Below, piece after piece: positions 38,488 through 46,452 of a stretch of 64,000 nt of DNA. The stretch lies in the NCBI RefSeq assembly GCF_002368095.1, contig NZ_AP018227.1, positions 1,783,359 to 1,847,358 of the forward strand, in the 5' to 3' direction. A program made the position numbers and the translations under genes. Position 1 is the stretch's first letter. Each line of letters opens with the position of its first letter. The notes under the pieces were generated by a model, which did no database searches, was not told where the DNA came from, and saw nothing but the letters and a program-made list of their open reading frames with translations. The stretch comes from Calothrix parasitica NIES-267 (lineage in GTDB: Bacteria > Cyanobacteriota > Cyanobacteriia > Cyanobacteriales > Nostocaceae).

Positions 38488-39597
38488 ATGAATACCACAA
38501 CAGCCAACAAACTCGAATTACTTTCTCCCGCAACTTTGGGTGATATGAAATTAGAAAATCGGATGATTCTCGCTCCTTTAACTCGCACTCGTGCGGCTGA
38601 TGGTTTTGTCCCCCAACCGATGAATACTATTTATTATGCTCAACGCGCTTCTGCTGGATTAATTATTAGTGAAGCAACTCAGGTAGCTCGCAACGGTCTT
38701 GGTTATGCGAATACACCAGGGATTTACAATCAACAACAAATAGAAGGTTGGAAACAGATTACCAAAGCCGTACACGATAAAGGTGGAAAAATATTTTTAC
38801 AGTTATGGCACGCTGGACGAGTTGCTCATCCAGATTTACTAGAAGCAGGAGATATTCCCGTTGCTCCTAGCGCTATTGCTGCTGATTATCTAGCCGACCT
38901 TCCCAACGGACAATTCCCTCACGTTACCCCAAGAGAACTAAAGTTAGAAGAAATTCCTGAAATTATCGAGCAGTTCCGACAAGGAGCAAAAAATGCTTTA
39001 GAAGCTGGTTTTGATGGAGTGGAAATTCATGGTGGTAATGGTTACTTACCCGATGAGTTTTTACAGGATAATTCCAATCACCGAACTGATGAATATGGTG
39101 GTTCGATAGAAAATAGAGCGCGTTTTCTTCTTGAAATTACTCAAGCAGCAATAGATGTTTGGGGTAAGGAAAGAGTTGGAGTGCGTTTATCTCCCAGCAG
39201 TACTTTTAACGATATGCACGATTCAAATCTGGCTGCTACTTTCGGTTATGTTGCTGAAGAATTAAATCGTTTAGAAATAGCTTATCTTCACGTTGTTGAA
39301 CCGCGCATCAAAGGTAATGTAACTATTGAAGATGACGGTACGGGTTTAGGAGCAAAATTTTTCCGTCCTATTTTCAAAGGAACAATTATTAGTGCAGGTG
39401 GTTACACTCGCGAAACAGGAGAAGAATTTATCAAAGATAATAATGCTGATTTTATTGCATACGGTCGTTTGTTTGTTTCCAATCCCGATTTACCCAAACG
39501 TTTCGCTCTGAATGCCGAACTTAATAAATACGACCGCAGCACTTTCTACACTAATGGAGAAGAAGGATATATTGATTATCCCAGTTTGGAGAGTTAG
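38488..39597 (+). CDS. Old Yellow Enzyme family alkene reductase
   Basis: A 369-residue FMN protein that reduces activated C=C bonds (enones, maleimides, nitro-olefins) with NAD(P)H. LELLSPATLGDMKLENRMILAPLTRTRA opens the TIM barrel. FLQLWHAGRVAHPD has the conserved substrate-side residues, and DGVEIHGGNGYLPDEFLQDNSNHRTDEYGGSIENRARFLLE (about 175-215) is the family signature with the active-site HGGN (His-Asn type). AAGGAG sits eight bases before the ATG. It is preceded by a copy of the element found at the LysR promoter, so it belongs to that regulon. A 25-bp hairpin follows. Confidence 0.95.
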   Translation: MNTTTANKLELLSPATLGDMKLENRMILAPLTRTRAADGFVPQPMNTIYYAQRASAGLIISEATQVARNGLGYANTPGIYNQQQIEGWKQITKAVHDKGGKIFLQLWHAGRVAHPDLLEAGDIPVAPSAIAADYLADLPNGQFPHVTPRELKLEEIPEIIEQFRQGAKNALEAGFDGVEIHGGNGYLPDEFLQDNSNHRTDEYGGSIENRARFLLEITQAAIDVWGKERVGVRLSPSSTFNDMHDSNLAATFGYVAEELNRLEIAYLHVVEPRIKGNVTIEDDGTGLGAKFFRPIFKGTIISAGGYTRETGEEFIKDNNADFIAYGRLFVSNPDLPKRFALNAELNKYDRSTFYTNGEEGYIDYPSLES

Positions 39598-39653
39598 GTT
39601 CGTAGTTGCGCTTTAGCGCCAACCATAATTGGCGCTAAAGCGCAACTACGAAC
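39598..39653. repeat. Perfect 25-bp inverted repeat R6 after the OYE gene
   Basis: Arms at 39598-39622 and 39629-39653 are exact reverse complements (left arm starts GTTCGTAGTTGCGCTTTAGC) around loop CCATAA, directly after the OYE stop. The left arm alone occurs again at 53967-53991 over the chlD stop codon. It can work as a terminator-like hairpin, though no T-run follows. Confidence 0.75.
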
Positions 39654-39677
39654 AATTAATTATTCAAAAAAATTATG

Positions 39678-39708
39678 ACTCCTAATTCCTAACTCCTAAC
39701 TCCTAACT
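39678..39708. repeat. 7-bp tandem repeat (ACTCCTA units)
   Basis: About four heptamers of the ACTCCTA type, some with one change. It is the complement of the AGTTAGG repeat at 44272-44311. Such short tandemly repeated heptamers are known from heterocyst-forming cyanobacteria. Confidence 0.6.
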
Positions 39709-39710
39709 TC

Positions 39711-40649
39711 CTATTCCATCCCACTCACCGCTGACCTAAACTGTTGAGAAATAAAAGGTAAAATTTCTCGACTCTTAGCGTTTACTTTCCCTTCTGTAAA
39801 TACAATTAATAAATAAGGACGCTTATCCGGTATCTCAATATAAGCAGCATCGTGAAATACTGAAGAAGTCCAACCACCTTTCGACCAAATTTTTGCTGAT
39901 TGAGGAAGACTACCACCCAAAAAACCTGTAACCTGGTCTTCTTCTACATCTTTGGGCAATTCTTCAGGATTTAAACTACGCTTCATTACATCCATCATTT
40001 CCTGAGAACGTGTCGCAGTCACTGCAACCCCACCAACAATTGCATGCATTAATCGAGCAATCGCATTAGTAGTTAACATATTGCGATTTTCTAATAACTG
40101 TCCGTAAAATGCCCGCTCTCTTCCGTATGGCCCATCACCCCAAGTTTTTTGACATACATTCACGTTCTGTAATTCTTCCCATCCCAAAGACTGTAAGTAG
40201 CGGTTGACAATATGACGCTGCTTTTTCCAAGTTTCAAATGGTGCTGGGGGTAATTCTGGCCCGGATGTTGTACCCGTCAATACATCTACAACTAAACTGG
40301 TCGCATCGTTACTTGAATCCACAATCATATCGCGGATGGCTCGCTGCAATTCTTCGGAATTCTCAGTCATCCCTTTTTGCTGCCATTCATGTATCGCGAG
40401 CAGATAAAATAATTTAATTACCGAAGCAGGATAAATTGTTTCTCCACCCCGATAATTAAAACCACGGACTGGATGATTCCAAAAAGCATTGGGAGTCAAA
40501 GCTCCACCGGTATTTACAGGTACTGGAGGGTCGTAGATAATCCAAGTTAAGGCAATTTGGTTACGAGCTAACGTAGAAAATTTAGTCCAAGTAGCCTCTA
40601 AAATACCATTACCAAGTTTTTCGAGTTGTTCGTCTTGTTTAAAAAACAT
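39711..40649 (-). CDS. Serine hydrolase, class A beta-lactamase-like fold
   Basis: A 312-residue protein with the penicillin-recognising active-site motifs: S76-V-I-K79 (SxxK, in YPASVIKLFYL), S113-N-D in VDSSNDATS (SxN) and KGG in IWSKGGWTSSVF near residue 260. The fold includes class A beta-lactamases and small D,D-peptidases. No signal peptide is visible (MFFKQDEQLEKLGNG is polar), and there is no clear ExxLN omega-loop, so a true beta-lactamase is doubtful. It is divergent from an NlpC/P60 peptidase with only 52 bp between, suggesting a joint cell-wall role. Confidence 0.85.
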   Translation of the reverse strand: MFFKQDEQLEKLGNGILEATWTKFSTLARNQIALTWIIYDPPVPVNTGGALTPNAFWNHPVRGFNYRGGETIYPASVIKLFYLLAIHEWQQKGMTENSEELQRAIRDMIVDSSNDATSLVVDVLTGTTSGPELPPAPFETWKKQRHIVNRYLQSLGWEELQNVNVCQKTWGDGPYGRERAFYGQLLENRNMLTTNAIARLMHAIVGGVAVTATRSQEMMDVMKRSLNPEELPKDVEEDQVTGFLGGSLPQSAKIWSKGGWTSSVFHDAAYIEIPDKRPYLLIVFTEGKVNAKSREILPFISQQFRSAVSGME

Positions 40650-40701
40650 AGTCGTCCTCCGATTTTGGATTAAAATTTGTCGTTAATAGTTACAGATTTT
40701 T

Positions 40702-41412
40702 ATGTCTCAACAGGAATTACGAGCAAACGTTGAATACGTAACTGAAGCCGATTTAAATATCTACGATTCTCCTGAATGTAAGGACTTGTCAACTCAAGCT
40801 GAGAAGGGAAGACATTTACGGGTGATGGTGGAAACTGCAAATGAAACTGCGGTACAAGTATGCTTGTGTGAAGATGATTATCCCGGTTGGTTGTCGGTAA
40901 GTGATTTGAAATCATTATCACCAGCAGCTGAACCATTACCAATCAAATCATTTTCTGAAGCCCAAATAAAGAAATTGATACCGGAAGTTATCGCTTTTAC
41001 TCACAAAGCTATGCAACAACCAAATTACTATCTTTGGGGTGGTACTGTGGGACCGAATTTTGATTGTTCGGGATTGATGCAAAAAGCGTTTGCTTCTGTG
41101 GGGATTCGTTTACCGAGAGATGCTTATCAGCAAGAAGCTTTTCTAAAGCCAATTTGTACTGTAGAGAATTTTGATGCCAACTCTTTACAGAATGGTGATT
41201 TAATATTTTTTGGGACTCCTCAAAAAGCTACTCATGTTGGACTTTATTTGGGAGATGGTAAATATATTCATAGTTCTGGTAAAGATAAAGGACGAAATGG
41301 GATTGGAATTGACGGTCTTTCGGAACAGGGAGACGAGGTTAGTCGGTCATATTATAAACAGCTACGTGGTGTAGGAAGGGTGGTAAGTAGTTACATCCCG
41401 CAAAAAGGCTAA
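40702..41412 (+). CDS. NlpC/P60 family cell-wall peptidase with SH3-like domain
   Basis: A 236-residue protein. Residues 5-75 look like a bacterial SH3 domain. Residues 95-235 are the NlpC/P60 cysteine peptidase, with C122 in NFDCSGLM, H178 in ATHVGLYLG and H190 in YIHSSG forming the catalytic triad. The layout resembles crystallised cyanobacterial gamma-D-glutamyl-L-diamino acid endopeptidases that cut peptidoglycan stem peptides. As in those proteins no signal peptide is present, so it may act on recycled muropeptides in the cytoplasm. It is divergent from the beta-lactamase-fold gene. Confidence 0.93.
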   Translation: MSQQELRANVEYVTEADLNIYDSPECKDLSTQAEKGRHLRVMVETANETAVQVCLCEDDYPGWLSVSDLKSLSPAAEPLPIKSFSEAQIKKLIPEVIAFTHKAMQQPNYYLWGGTVGPNFDCSGLMQKAFASVGIRLPRDAYQQEAFLKPICTVENFDANSLQNGDLIFFGTPQKATHVGLYLGDGKYIHSSGKDKGRNGIGIDGLSEQGDEVSRSYYKQLRGVGRVVSSYIPQKG

Positions 41413-41482
41413 GGATTAAATAACCGAAAAATTAATCATGAGAAATGGGTTTGTTTCTGAAAGTAGAATCGGAGAAGGTACA

Positions 41483-42460
41483 ATGTCTTCCGTACCGGAT
41501 GTTTCGGTGGTAGTTCCAGTGCATAACGAAGTGGAAAGTTTACCCCATTTGTTGTCAGCAATTTCATCCACTTTGATTGAAAGCCATTTGAGTTACGAAA
41601 TTATTTGCGTTGATGACGGTTCCGCTGATGGTTCCGTAAATTTACTTAAAGAGCAAGCACAAACGCGTACTGACTTAAAAAGCATAATTTTACGACGCAA
41701 TTACGGTCAAACTGCCGCGATGGCAGCAGGCTTTTATCATGCACGGGGAAGAGCTATTGTAACTTTGGATGCCGATTTACAGAATGACCCTGTTGACATC
41801 CCTATGCTGTTGGCAAAGTTGGATGAAGGTTACGACTTGGTGAATGGTTGGCGCAAAAATCGTCAAGATGCTGCCGTAACCCGCTTGTTACCTTCAAAAA
41901 TTGCTAACTGGTTAATTCGTCGCATCACCAGTGTTAACGTTCATGATTACGGTTGTTCTCTCAAAGCTTATCGCTCGGAACTTGTAGCAGATATGAACTT
42001 ATACGGAGAACTACATCGTTTTCTACCTGCTTTAGCCTATATCGAAGGTGCCAGAATCACCGAAATGCCAGTCCGTCACCACGCAAGACGTTTCGGTAGC
42101 AGTAAATACGGTTTGGGTCGTACTTTCCGAGTAGTGATGGATTTATTTACCATTGCTTTCATGAAAAAATTCCTCAACCGTCCGATGCACGTTTTTGGAC
42201 TTTGGGGATTAATCTTTATGATTTCCGGTGGAGTCATGAGTACTTACCTGACTTGGGCAAAATTAGTACTCGGTCAAGATATTGGCGATCGCCCTTTATT
42301 GATATTAGCCGTGTTGCTTTTGGTAACTGGAGTACAGCTATTTTGCTTCGGATTATTAGCTGAGTTATTAATGCGTACTTACCACGAGTCTCAAGGTAGA
42401 CCAATTTACCGAGTAAGGGAAGTTGTGGGAGGGAATAAGGAGCAGGTTTCTTTGAAATAA
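41483..42460 (+). CDS. Family 2 glycosyltransferase, polyprenyl-phosphate type (DPM1/GtrB-like)
   Basis: A 325-residue membrane glycosyltransferase. VVVPVHNEVESLPHLL, DDGSADGS and LDADLQNDP (about residue 90) form the GT-A nucleotide-sugar site. NVHDYGCSLKAYR and HRFLPALAYIEGARITEMPVRHHAR are usual for enzymes that load a sugar on dolichol or undecaprenyl phosphate, and two C-terminal membrane segments (about 225-250 and 265-290) follow. The start at 41483 is preferred because GGAGAAGG lies at ideal distance; the frame could begin at 41438. A good terminator follows. It stands apart from the polysaccharide operon. Confidence 0.9.
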   Translation: MSSVPDVSVVVPVHNEVESLPHLLSAISSTLIESHLSYEIICVDDGSADGSVNLLKEQAQTRTDLKSIILRRNYGQTAAMAAGFYHARGRAIVTLDADLQNDPVDIPMLLAKLDEGYDLVNGWRKNRQDAAVTRLLPSKIANWLIRRITSVNVHDYGCSLKAYRSELVADMNLYGELHRFLPALAYIEGARITEMPVRHHARRFGSSKYGLGRTFRVVMDLFTIAFMKKFLNRPMHVFGLWGLIFMISGGVMSTYLTWAKLVLGQDIGDRPLLILAVLLLVTGVQLFCFGLLAELLMRTYHESQGRPIYRVREVVGGNKEQVSLK

Positions 42461-42508
42461 ATACTTGTTAATTGGTAATTGGTAATAGTTTAAATATATA
42501 AATAATTT

Positions 42509-42542
42509 AGACGTAGTAAATTTTCAATACTGCGTCTTTTTT
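42509..42542 (+). terminator. Rho-independent terminator of the GT2 gene
   Basis: AGACGTAGTA (42509-42518) pairs with TACTGCGTCT (42528-42537), one G-T wobble, and six T follow. It lies about 50 bp after the stop codon at 42460. Confidence 0.75.
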
Positions 42543-42573
42543 GTTATAGCATTCCTAAATCATTTATTAGATT

Positions 42574-42610
42574 TTAGAAACCCGGTTTTTCCAAAAAACC
42601 GGGTTTCTAA
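42574..42610. repeat. Perfect 17-bp inverted repeat with AAACCCGGTTT core
   Basis: Arms 42574-42590 and 42594-42610 are exact reverse complements around a 3-nt loop. It belongs to the same AAACCCGGTTT palindrome type as 7528-7575. The remainder of 42461-42937 shows no gene. Confidence 0.7.
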
Positions 42611-42937
42611 CACCTAACTTTCTCACGAATCATCTAGGATTGCTATATTTAACAAGAACTTCTGTATTTGTTAAATTTATAATCAGCTGATTATATTTAC
42701 AGAATATTTCTAAAATGCTGAATTCGCAGTATTTAATTGAGATTAAATTTATATTTTTACAAGGTCATAGGTATAGTTGTAACCTAGCTGGCTTACTCAA
42801 TTTTAATAACTTATCTTAAACTTCCGCTTCTACAGGTTGCTACCTCACAAAGATAGATTTTTTAATTTCTGAGTACTCGATTCTGACTGGATAATGTAAA
42901 GTAATGTAACATAGACTTTGTAGTCTTCTATTCAACA

Positions 42938-44233
42938 TTGTTATCAACCACGAATAAAAAACTACAAATCGCAAACCTCACACAGTACTTGCATTTACCC
43001 GTGAAAGTTTTATTTTCACTCGATAGTAATTTACGACGAAACCTGCTGGTATTATTTGCAGCAGGTTTATCATTTTGGGCTAGTTTGGCTTCATTATTAC
43101 CAACTTTACCGCTTTATATAGAAGATATTGGAGCGACAAAGCAGCAAATTGGTGTAATAATGGGTAGTTTTGCTATTGGACTATTATTATTTCGTCCATT
43201 ATTAGGTCAATTAGCAGATAAAAGAGGTCGAAAAATTGTATTAATCATAGGTCTTTTATCAGCAGCGATAGCTCCTATTGGTTATAATTTTGTGCAATCT
43301 ATACCAGTATTATTTGTAATTCGAGCTTTTCATGGTATTAGTATCGCTGCTTTTTCCACTGCATTTTTAGCATTGGTTGCAGATATTGCACCTGTAGAAA
43401 ATCGCGGAGAATTAATTGGATATATGAGTCTTACTAATCCCATTGGTATGGCCATTGGACCAGCATTAGGTGGTTATTTAATGGAGACTTATAGTTATAC
43501 TGCATTATTTACATTGTCTACTACTTTAGCTTGTTTCGGTTTATTATTTAGCTTACCAATTATTAATCCTGTAGTTGAAGCGCAGGAACAAGTTATAAAT
43601 AGTGATAGTTCATTTTGGTTAAAGCTGCTTGCTCCGAGAATCCGAATTCCTGCTATTCTCTTATTTATAATTGGCTTAACTTTAGGAAATTTACATACTT
43701 TCGTAACACTATTTATCAAGTCTATGGAAGTAGATTTAAACCCCGGATTCTTTTACACTGTAGTAGCAATGGCTAGTTTTTGCTCTCGGCTATTTTCTGG
43801 AAAAGCTAGCGATAGATTTGGTCGGGGTTTATTCATTACATCAAGTTTAATGTGCTATACATTAGCAATGTTAATATTGTGGAATGCGAATAGTTCGGTA
43901 GAATTCTTATTAGCAGCAACAGTTCAAGGAATTGGTGGTGGTACGATAATTCCGATGATTTCAGCGATGATAACAGACAGGAGTTATTCCTACGAAAGAG
44001 GAAGGACATTCGGTCTATGTATGATAGGTTTCGATATTGGTGTAGCGATTGCTGGCCCAATTTTTGGGGGAATTGCTCAACAAATTGGCTATCGAAATAT
44101 ATTCGGATTTAATTCTGGGATTACTTTAATAGCAATAGTCATCTTCATTACCTTATCAAGTAAAAACTTACCTTCTTCTTTACGTTTCGCTTTTGGTCGT
44201 GGTGTCGATATTTATTCTGTAAATAAGGTGTAA
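42938..44233 (+). CDS. MFS transporter
   Basis: A 431-residue major facilitator with twelve membrane segments. GQLADKRGRKIVLIIG (about residue 88) is motif A between segments 2 and 3, echoed by GKASDRFGRGLFI between 8 and 9. GPALGGYLMETYSY resembles the antiporter motif C, so it may be a proton-driven exporter; the substrate is unknown. The frame starts with TTG at 42938 without a clear ribosome binding site; an internal GTG before VLFSLDSN may be the true start, so the first 20-25 residues are uncertain. It is a single-gene unit. Confidence 0.88.
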   Translation: MLSTTNKKLQIANLTQYLHLPVKVLFSLDSNLRRNLLVLFAAGLSFWASLASLLPTLPLYIEDIGATKQQIGVIMGSFAIGLLLFRPLLGQLADKRGRKIVLIIGLLSAAIAPIGYNFVQSIPVLFVIRAFHGISIAAFSTAFLALVADIAPVENRGELIGYMSLTNPIGMAIGPALGGYLMETYSYTALFTLSTTLACFGLLFSLPIINPVVEAQEQVINSDSSFWLKLLAPRIRIPAILLFIIGLTLGNLHTFVTLFIKSMEVDLNPGFFYTVVAMASFCSRLFSGKASDRFGRGLFITSSLMCYTLAMLILWNANSSVEFLLAATVQGIGGGTIIPMISAMITDRSYSYERGRTFGLCMIGFDIGVAIAGPIFGGIAQQIGYRNIFGFNSGITLIAIVIFITLSSKNLPSSLRFAFGRGVDIYSVNKV

Positions 44234-44271
44234 GAGTTAGGAGCTAAGCGATTTTGGATTTTGGATTTTGA

Positions 44272-44311
44272 AGTTAGGAGTTAGGAGTTAGGAGTTAGGA
44301 GTTAGGAGTTA
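44272..44311. repeat. 7-bp tandem repeat (AGTTAGG x5.7)
   Basis: Five full AGTTAGG heptamers (44272-44306) and a partial sixth directly after the MFS gene. This is a short tandemly repeated heptamer of the kind seen in filamentous cyanobacteria. Confidence 0.75.
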
Positions 44312-44372
44312 ATAATTTAATAACATTATATTGAGGATAAAAGTTACCAATTACCAATTACCAATTCCCCAA

Positions 44373-45488
44373 TTACCTATTAGCTTTCAACAAACGAAAC
44401 CAAAACCGAGACCCTCCACCTTTACGGGGTGTAAATCCAATTTCTCCTCCCCAACGTTCGACTGTAATTTTACAAAAATAAAGTCCGAGTCCGGATTTAC
44501 CAGAACTATTGTTTCCTTGAGTAAATTTTTGGAATAGACTATCTGCTATTTCTTCTGGTACACCGCTTCCTTCGTCTTCCACACTAACAATAATAAAATC
44601 GTCTTGTTGCTCTAACAATATGGTCACGGTAGAGTTTTGGGGGCTGTGACGAAAAGCATTTTCGACCAAATTCGCAAATATTCTATCTAAACGCGATTTG
44701 TCAGCAACTATTTGCCAATTAGCAGAAGTATCTATATCCTTAGACAGTTGTAAGTGCATTTTGTTGAGTAAAAAAGTTGGTGTCAGCAACTCAACAACAT
44801 TACGTGCTGAGGCTAAAACATCTGGTGGTTCGTCAATACCATTTGTAAAGCTTTCTAATGATTCAACTTCTGTAGAAAATGCATTCAATATCTGTCGAAT
44901 TAAAATTTCTTGTTGAATAGTTTGCTTTCTACCAATTTCTAAGCGCTGTTTACCTTTTTCCGTCAAGTTTTCTAATTCTAATAGAGCTAAACAACAGTTA
45001 ATACCGCTTAACTGTCCGGCGACATCATGTATAATGCAGTGAATTAAAACTTCTTTTTTCTGCTTTTCTCTAATGACATTTTGATAATTAAGCTTATTTT
45101 CTCTTGCTTGCTGAATCAGGTTTTGTTTTTCTATATAAGAATCACTCATCATTTCGATAAGCAATATTTTTTTCCCATCTATAAGTAAAGCGGAAGCTTC
45201 AAAATGAAATTCCTTACCAGATATATCTAAATCACTCCATATCCCAGATTTAAGAGGTTTTTCATGGTTATCTTGCCAATATTCTTCAGCATCAACTAAA
45301 AAATTCTCCACAAAAGGAAATTCTTCTTCAGGGATTAAAATTTCCATTTCCGGTTCTAGTTTTTTACGACAAAATCGTCTAATCCATTTGGGGTAACTTC
45401 CGGTGAATTTAAATTTACCAACATCAAGACGTTCTAAAACTAAAATATTTAAAGCAGCAAAAATCTCAGAGGTTATAGATTCACTCAT
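44373..45488 (-). CDS. Sensor histidine kinase with PAS-like N-terminal domain
   Basis: A 371-residue soluble kinase with no membrane segment. Residues 1-120 (LVLERLDVGKFKFTGSYPKWI ... FHFEASALLIDGKKILLIEMM) look PAS-like. A coiled linker leads to the H box IIHDVAGQLSGI (His near 150), which departs from the usual HELRTPL form. The C-terminal ATPase domain has FANLVENAFRHSP, VEDEGSGVPEE and SGKSGLGLYFCK. It is the last gene of a five-gene minus-strand cassette with a GTPase and an OmpA-type protein, 67 bp after the PAS-like small protein. No receiver gene is adjacent. Confidence 0.9.
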   Translation of the reverse strand: MSESITSEIFAALNILVLERLDVGKFKFTGSYPKWIRRFCRKKLEPEMEILIPEEEFPFVENFLVDAEEYWQDNHEKPLKSGIWSDLDISGKEFHFEASALLIDGKKILLIEMMSDSYIEKQNLIQQARENKLNYQNVIREKQKKEVLIHCIIHDVAGQLSGINCCLALLELENLTEKGKQRLEIGRKQTIQQEILIRQILNAFSTEVESLESFTNGIDEPPDVLASARNVVELLTPTFLLNKMHLQLSKDIDTSANWQIVADKSRLDRIFANLVENAFRHSPQNSTVTILLEQQDDFIIVSVEDEGSGVPEEIADSLFQKFTQGNNSSGKSGLGLYFCKITVERWGGEIGFTPRKGGGSRFWFRLLKANR

Positions 45489-45555
45489 AATTCAACAGTC
45501 GCTCTCTGCAATATTAAAGAGATTTTAAGTATTTATTACAGATTTAATATTACTA

Positions 45556-45933
45556 TTATTTACGCTGCATTAAGCGAGCAGAATTTATCTCCTGTTGAAC
45601 TTTAAATATTTGCATTTCATCCCAAGTTGCATCTAATAATAATACCCAATCTCCTTCCTTTTCTGGAAATAAATGTACATCAGCACAAACTCCACGCTCG
45701 GTTTTAACGCAGGGTAAAAATAATGGAAAGCCATCAAGTGGTAAAAGTCCTTCAAGAAGTAAAATTTGCTGACTAGCATCTTCTCCCTGGTTTAAATTGG
45801 CTATTCCGTATTCATTTAACTTTCCACCCCAACTACTTAAACAACCATCTTTACCCACAAAAAGATACGCTAGAGAACGAGTCTCTCTCATAAAATCAAT
45901 CAGATAATTACTAACAGGGAAAGGGATATCCAT
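45556..45933 (-). CDS. PAS-like small protein, partner of the GTPase/kinase cassette
   Basis: A 125-residue soluble protein. RSLAYLFVGKDGCLSSWGGKLNEYGI and DVHLFPEKEGDWVLLLDATWDEMQIFKVQQEINSARL resemble the first and last strands of a PAS domain followed by a signalling helix. The reading frame extends ten codons upstream into the GTPase gene, but ATG at 45933 has AAGGA at good spacing and leaves a 4-bp gap after the GTPase stop, so it is preferred. Tight spacing implies translational coupling with the GTPase. It may sense or relay a signal to the kinase downstream; this is inference. Confidence 0.7.
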   Translation of the reverse strand: MDIPFPVSNYLIDFMRETRSLAYLFVGKDGCLSSWGGKLNEYGIANLNQGEDASQQILLLEGLLPLDGFPLFLPCVKTERGVCADVHLFPEKEGDWVLLLDATWDEMQIFKVQQEINSARLMQRK

Positions 45934-45937
45934 ACAT

Positions 45938-46435
45938 TTATCCTTCCAATATTTTGGTAGCAAGTGTGTAAAAAATTTCTTCTACATTTAATCCAGTTTT
46001 TGCACTAGTCTTAATCACAATCCATCCTTTACTTTCAATAGCTTCGATGCTTTCAGAATCTAATTCCCATTCATCTTGTAAATCCCATTTATTCAACACT
46101 AAAATAAAAGGTACTTTACCTATAGACCCTTCAACTCTTTGCTGTAACTCCAAAGCTGTTTGTAAAGTGCTTTTCCGCGTTCCATCTACGACTAATAGAA
46201 AAGCAGATGAACCCCTTAGATAAGAAGTTCTTAATTTTTGAAACTCGTCTTCTCCATACAAGTCCCACAAAATCAGGTTTAATTCTTGTTCTTTGACTTT
46301 TACTGTTTTTCTATCAATTTTGACCCCCACAGTAGTTTGATATTTTTCAGAAAATATGCTGTAAACGAATTTAGCTACTAAACTTGTTTTACCGGTAGCA
46401 AACGCACCCACCATACAGATTTTTTTCTGGAGCAT
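45938..46435 (-). CDS. Ras-like small GTPase
   Basis: A 165-residue small GTPase of the bacterial Ras/Rab-like superfamily. The G1 P-loop is GAFATGKTS (residues 10-18), and the G2 region KYQTTVGVKI looks like a Rab effector loop with its Thr. G3 is WDLYGEDEF, where the catalytic Gln of eukaryotic WDTAGQE is Glu. G4 is NKWDL and G5 is SAKTG. Slow intrinsic hydrolysis would be expected, requiring a partner protein. AAAGGAG precedes the ATG at longish spacing. It lies 17 bp after the OmpA-type gene and 4 bp before the PAS-like gene. Confidence 0.93.
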   Translation of the reverse strand: MLQKKICMVGAFATGKTSLVAKFVYSIFSEKYQTTVGVKIDRKTVKVKEQELNLILWDLYGEDEFQKLRTSYLRGSSAFLLVVDGTRKSTLQTALELQQRVEGSIGKVPFILVLNKWDLQDEWELDSESIEAIESKGWIVIKTSAKTGLNVEEIFYTLATKILEG

Positions 46436-46452
46436 TGAGCTTTTATACTCCT

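Noticed and set aside
39711-40649. Antibiotic-resistance beta-lactamase
   Set aside because: Active-site motifs fit the fold, but there is no signal peptide and no clear omega-loop Glu motif, so a cell-wall or other hydrolase is equally likely.
44272-44311. CRISPR-like array
   Set aside because: The repeats are contiguous heptamers without spacers; no cas genes or repeat-spacer arrays are seen anywhere in the window.
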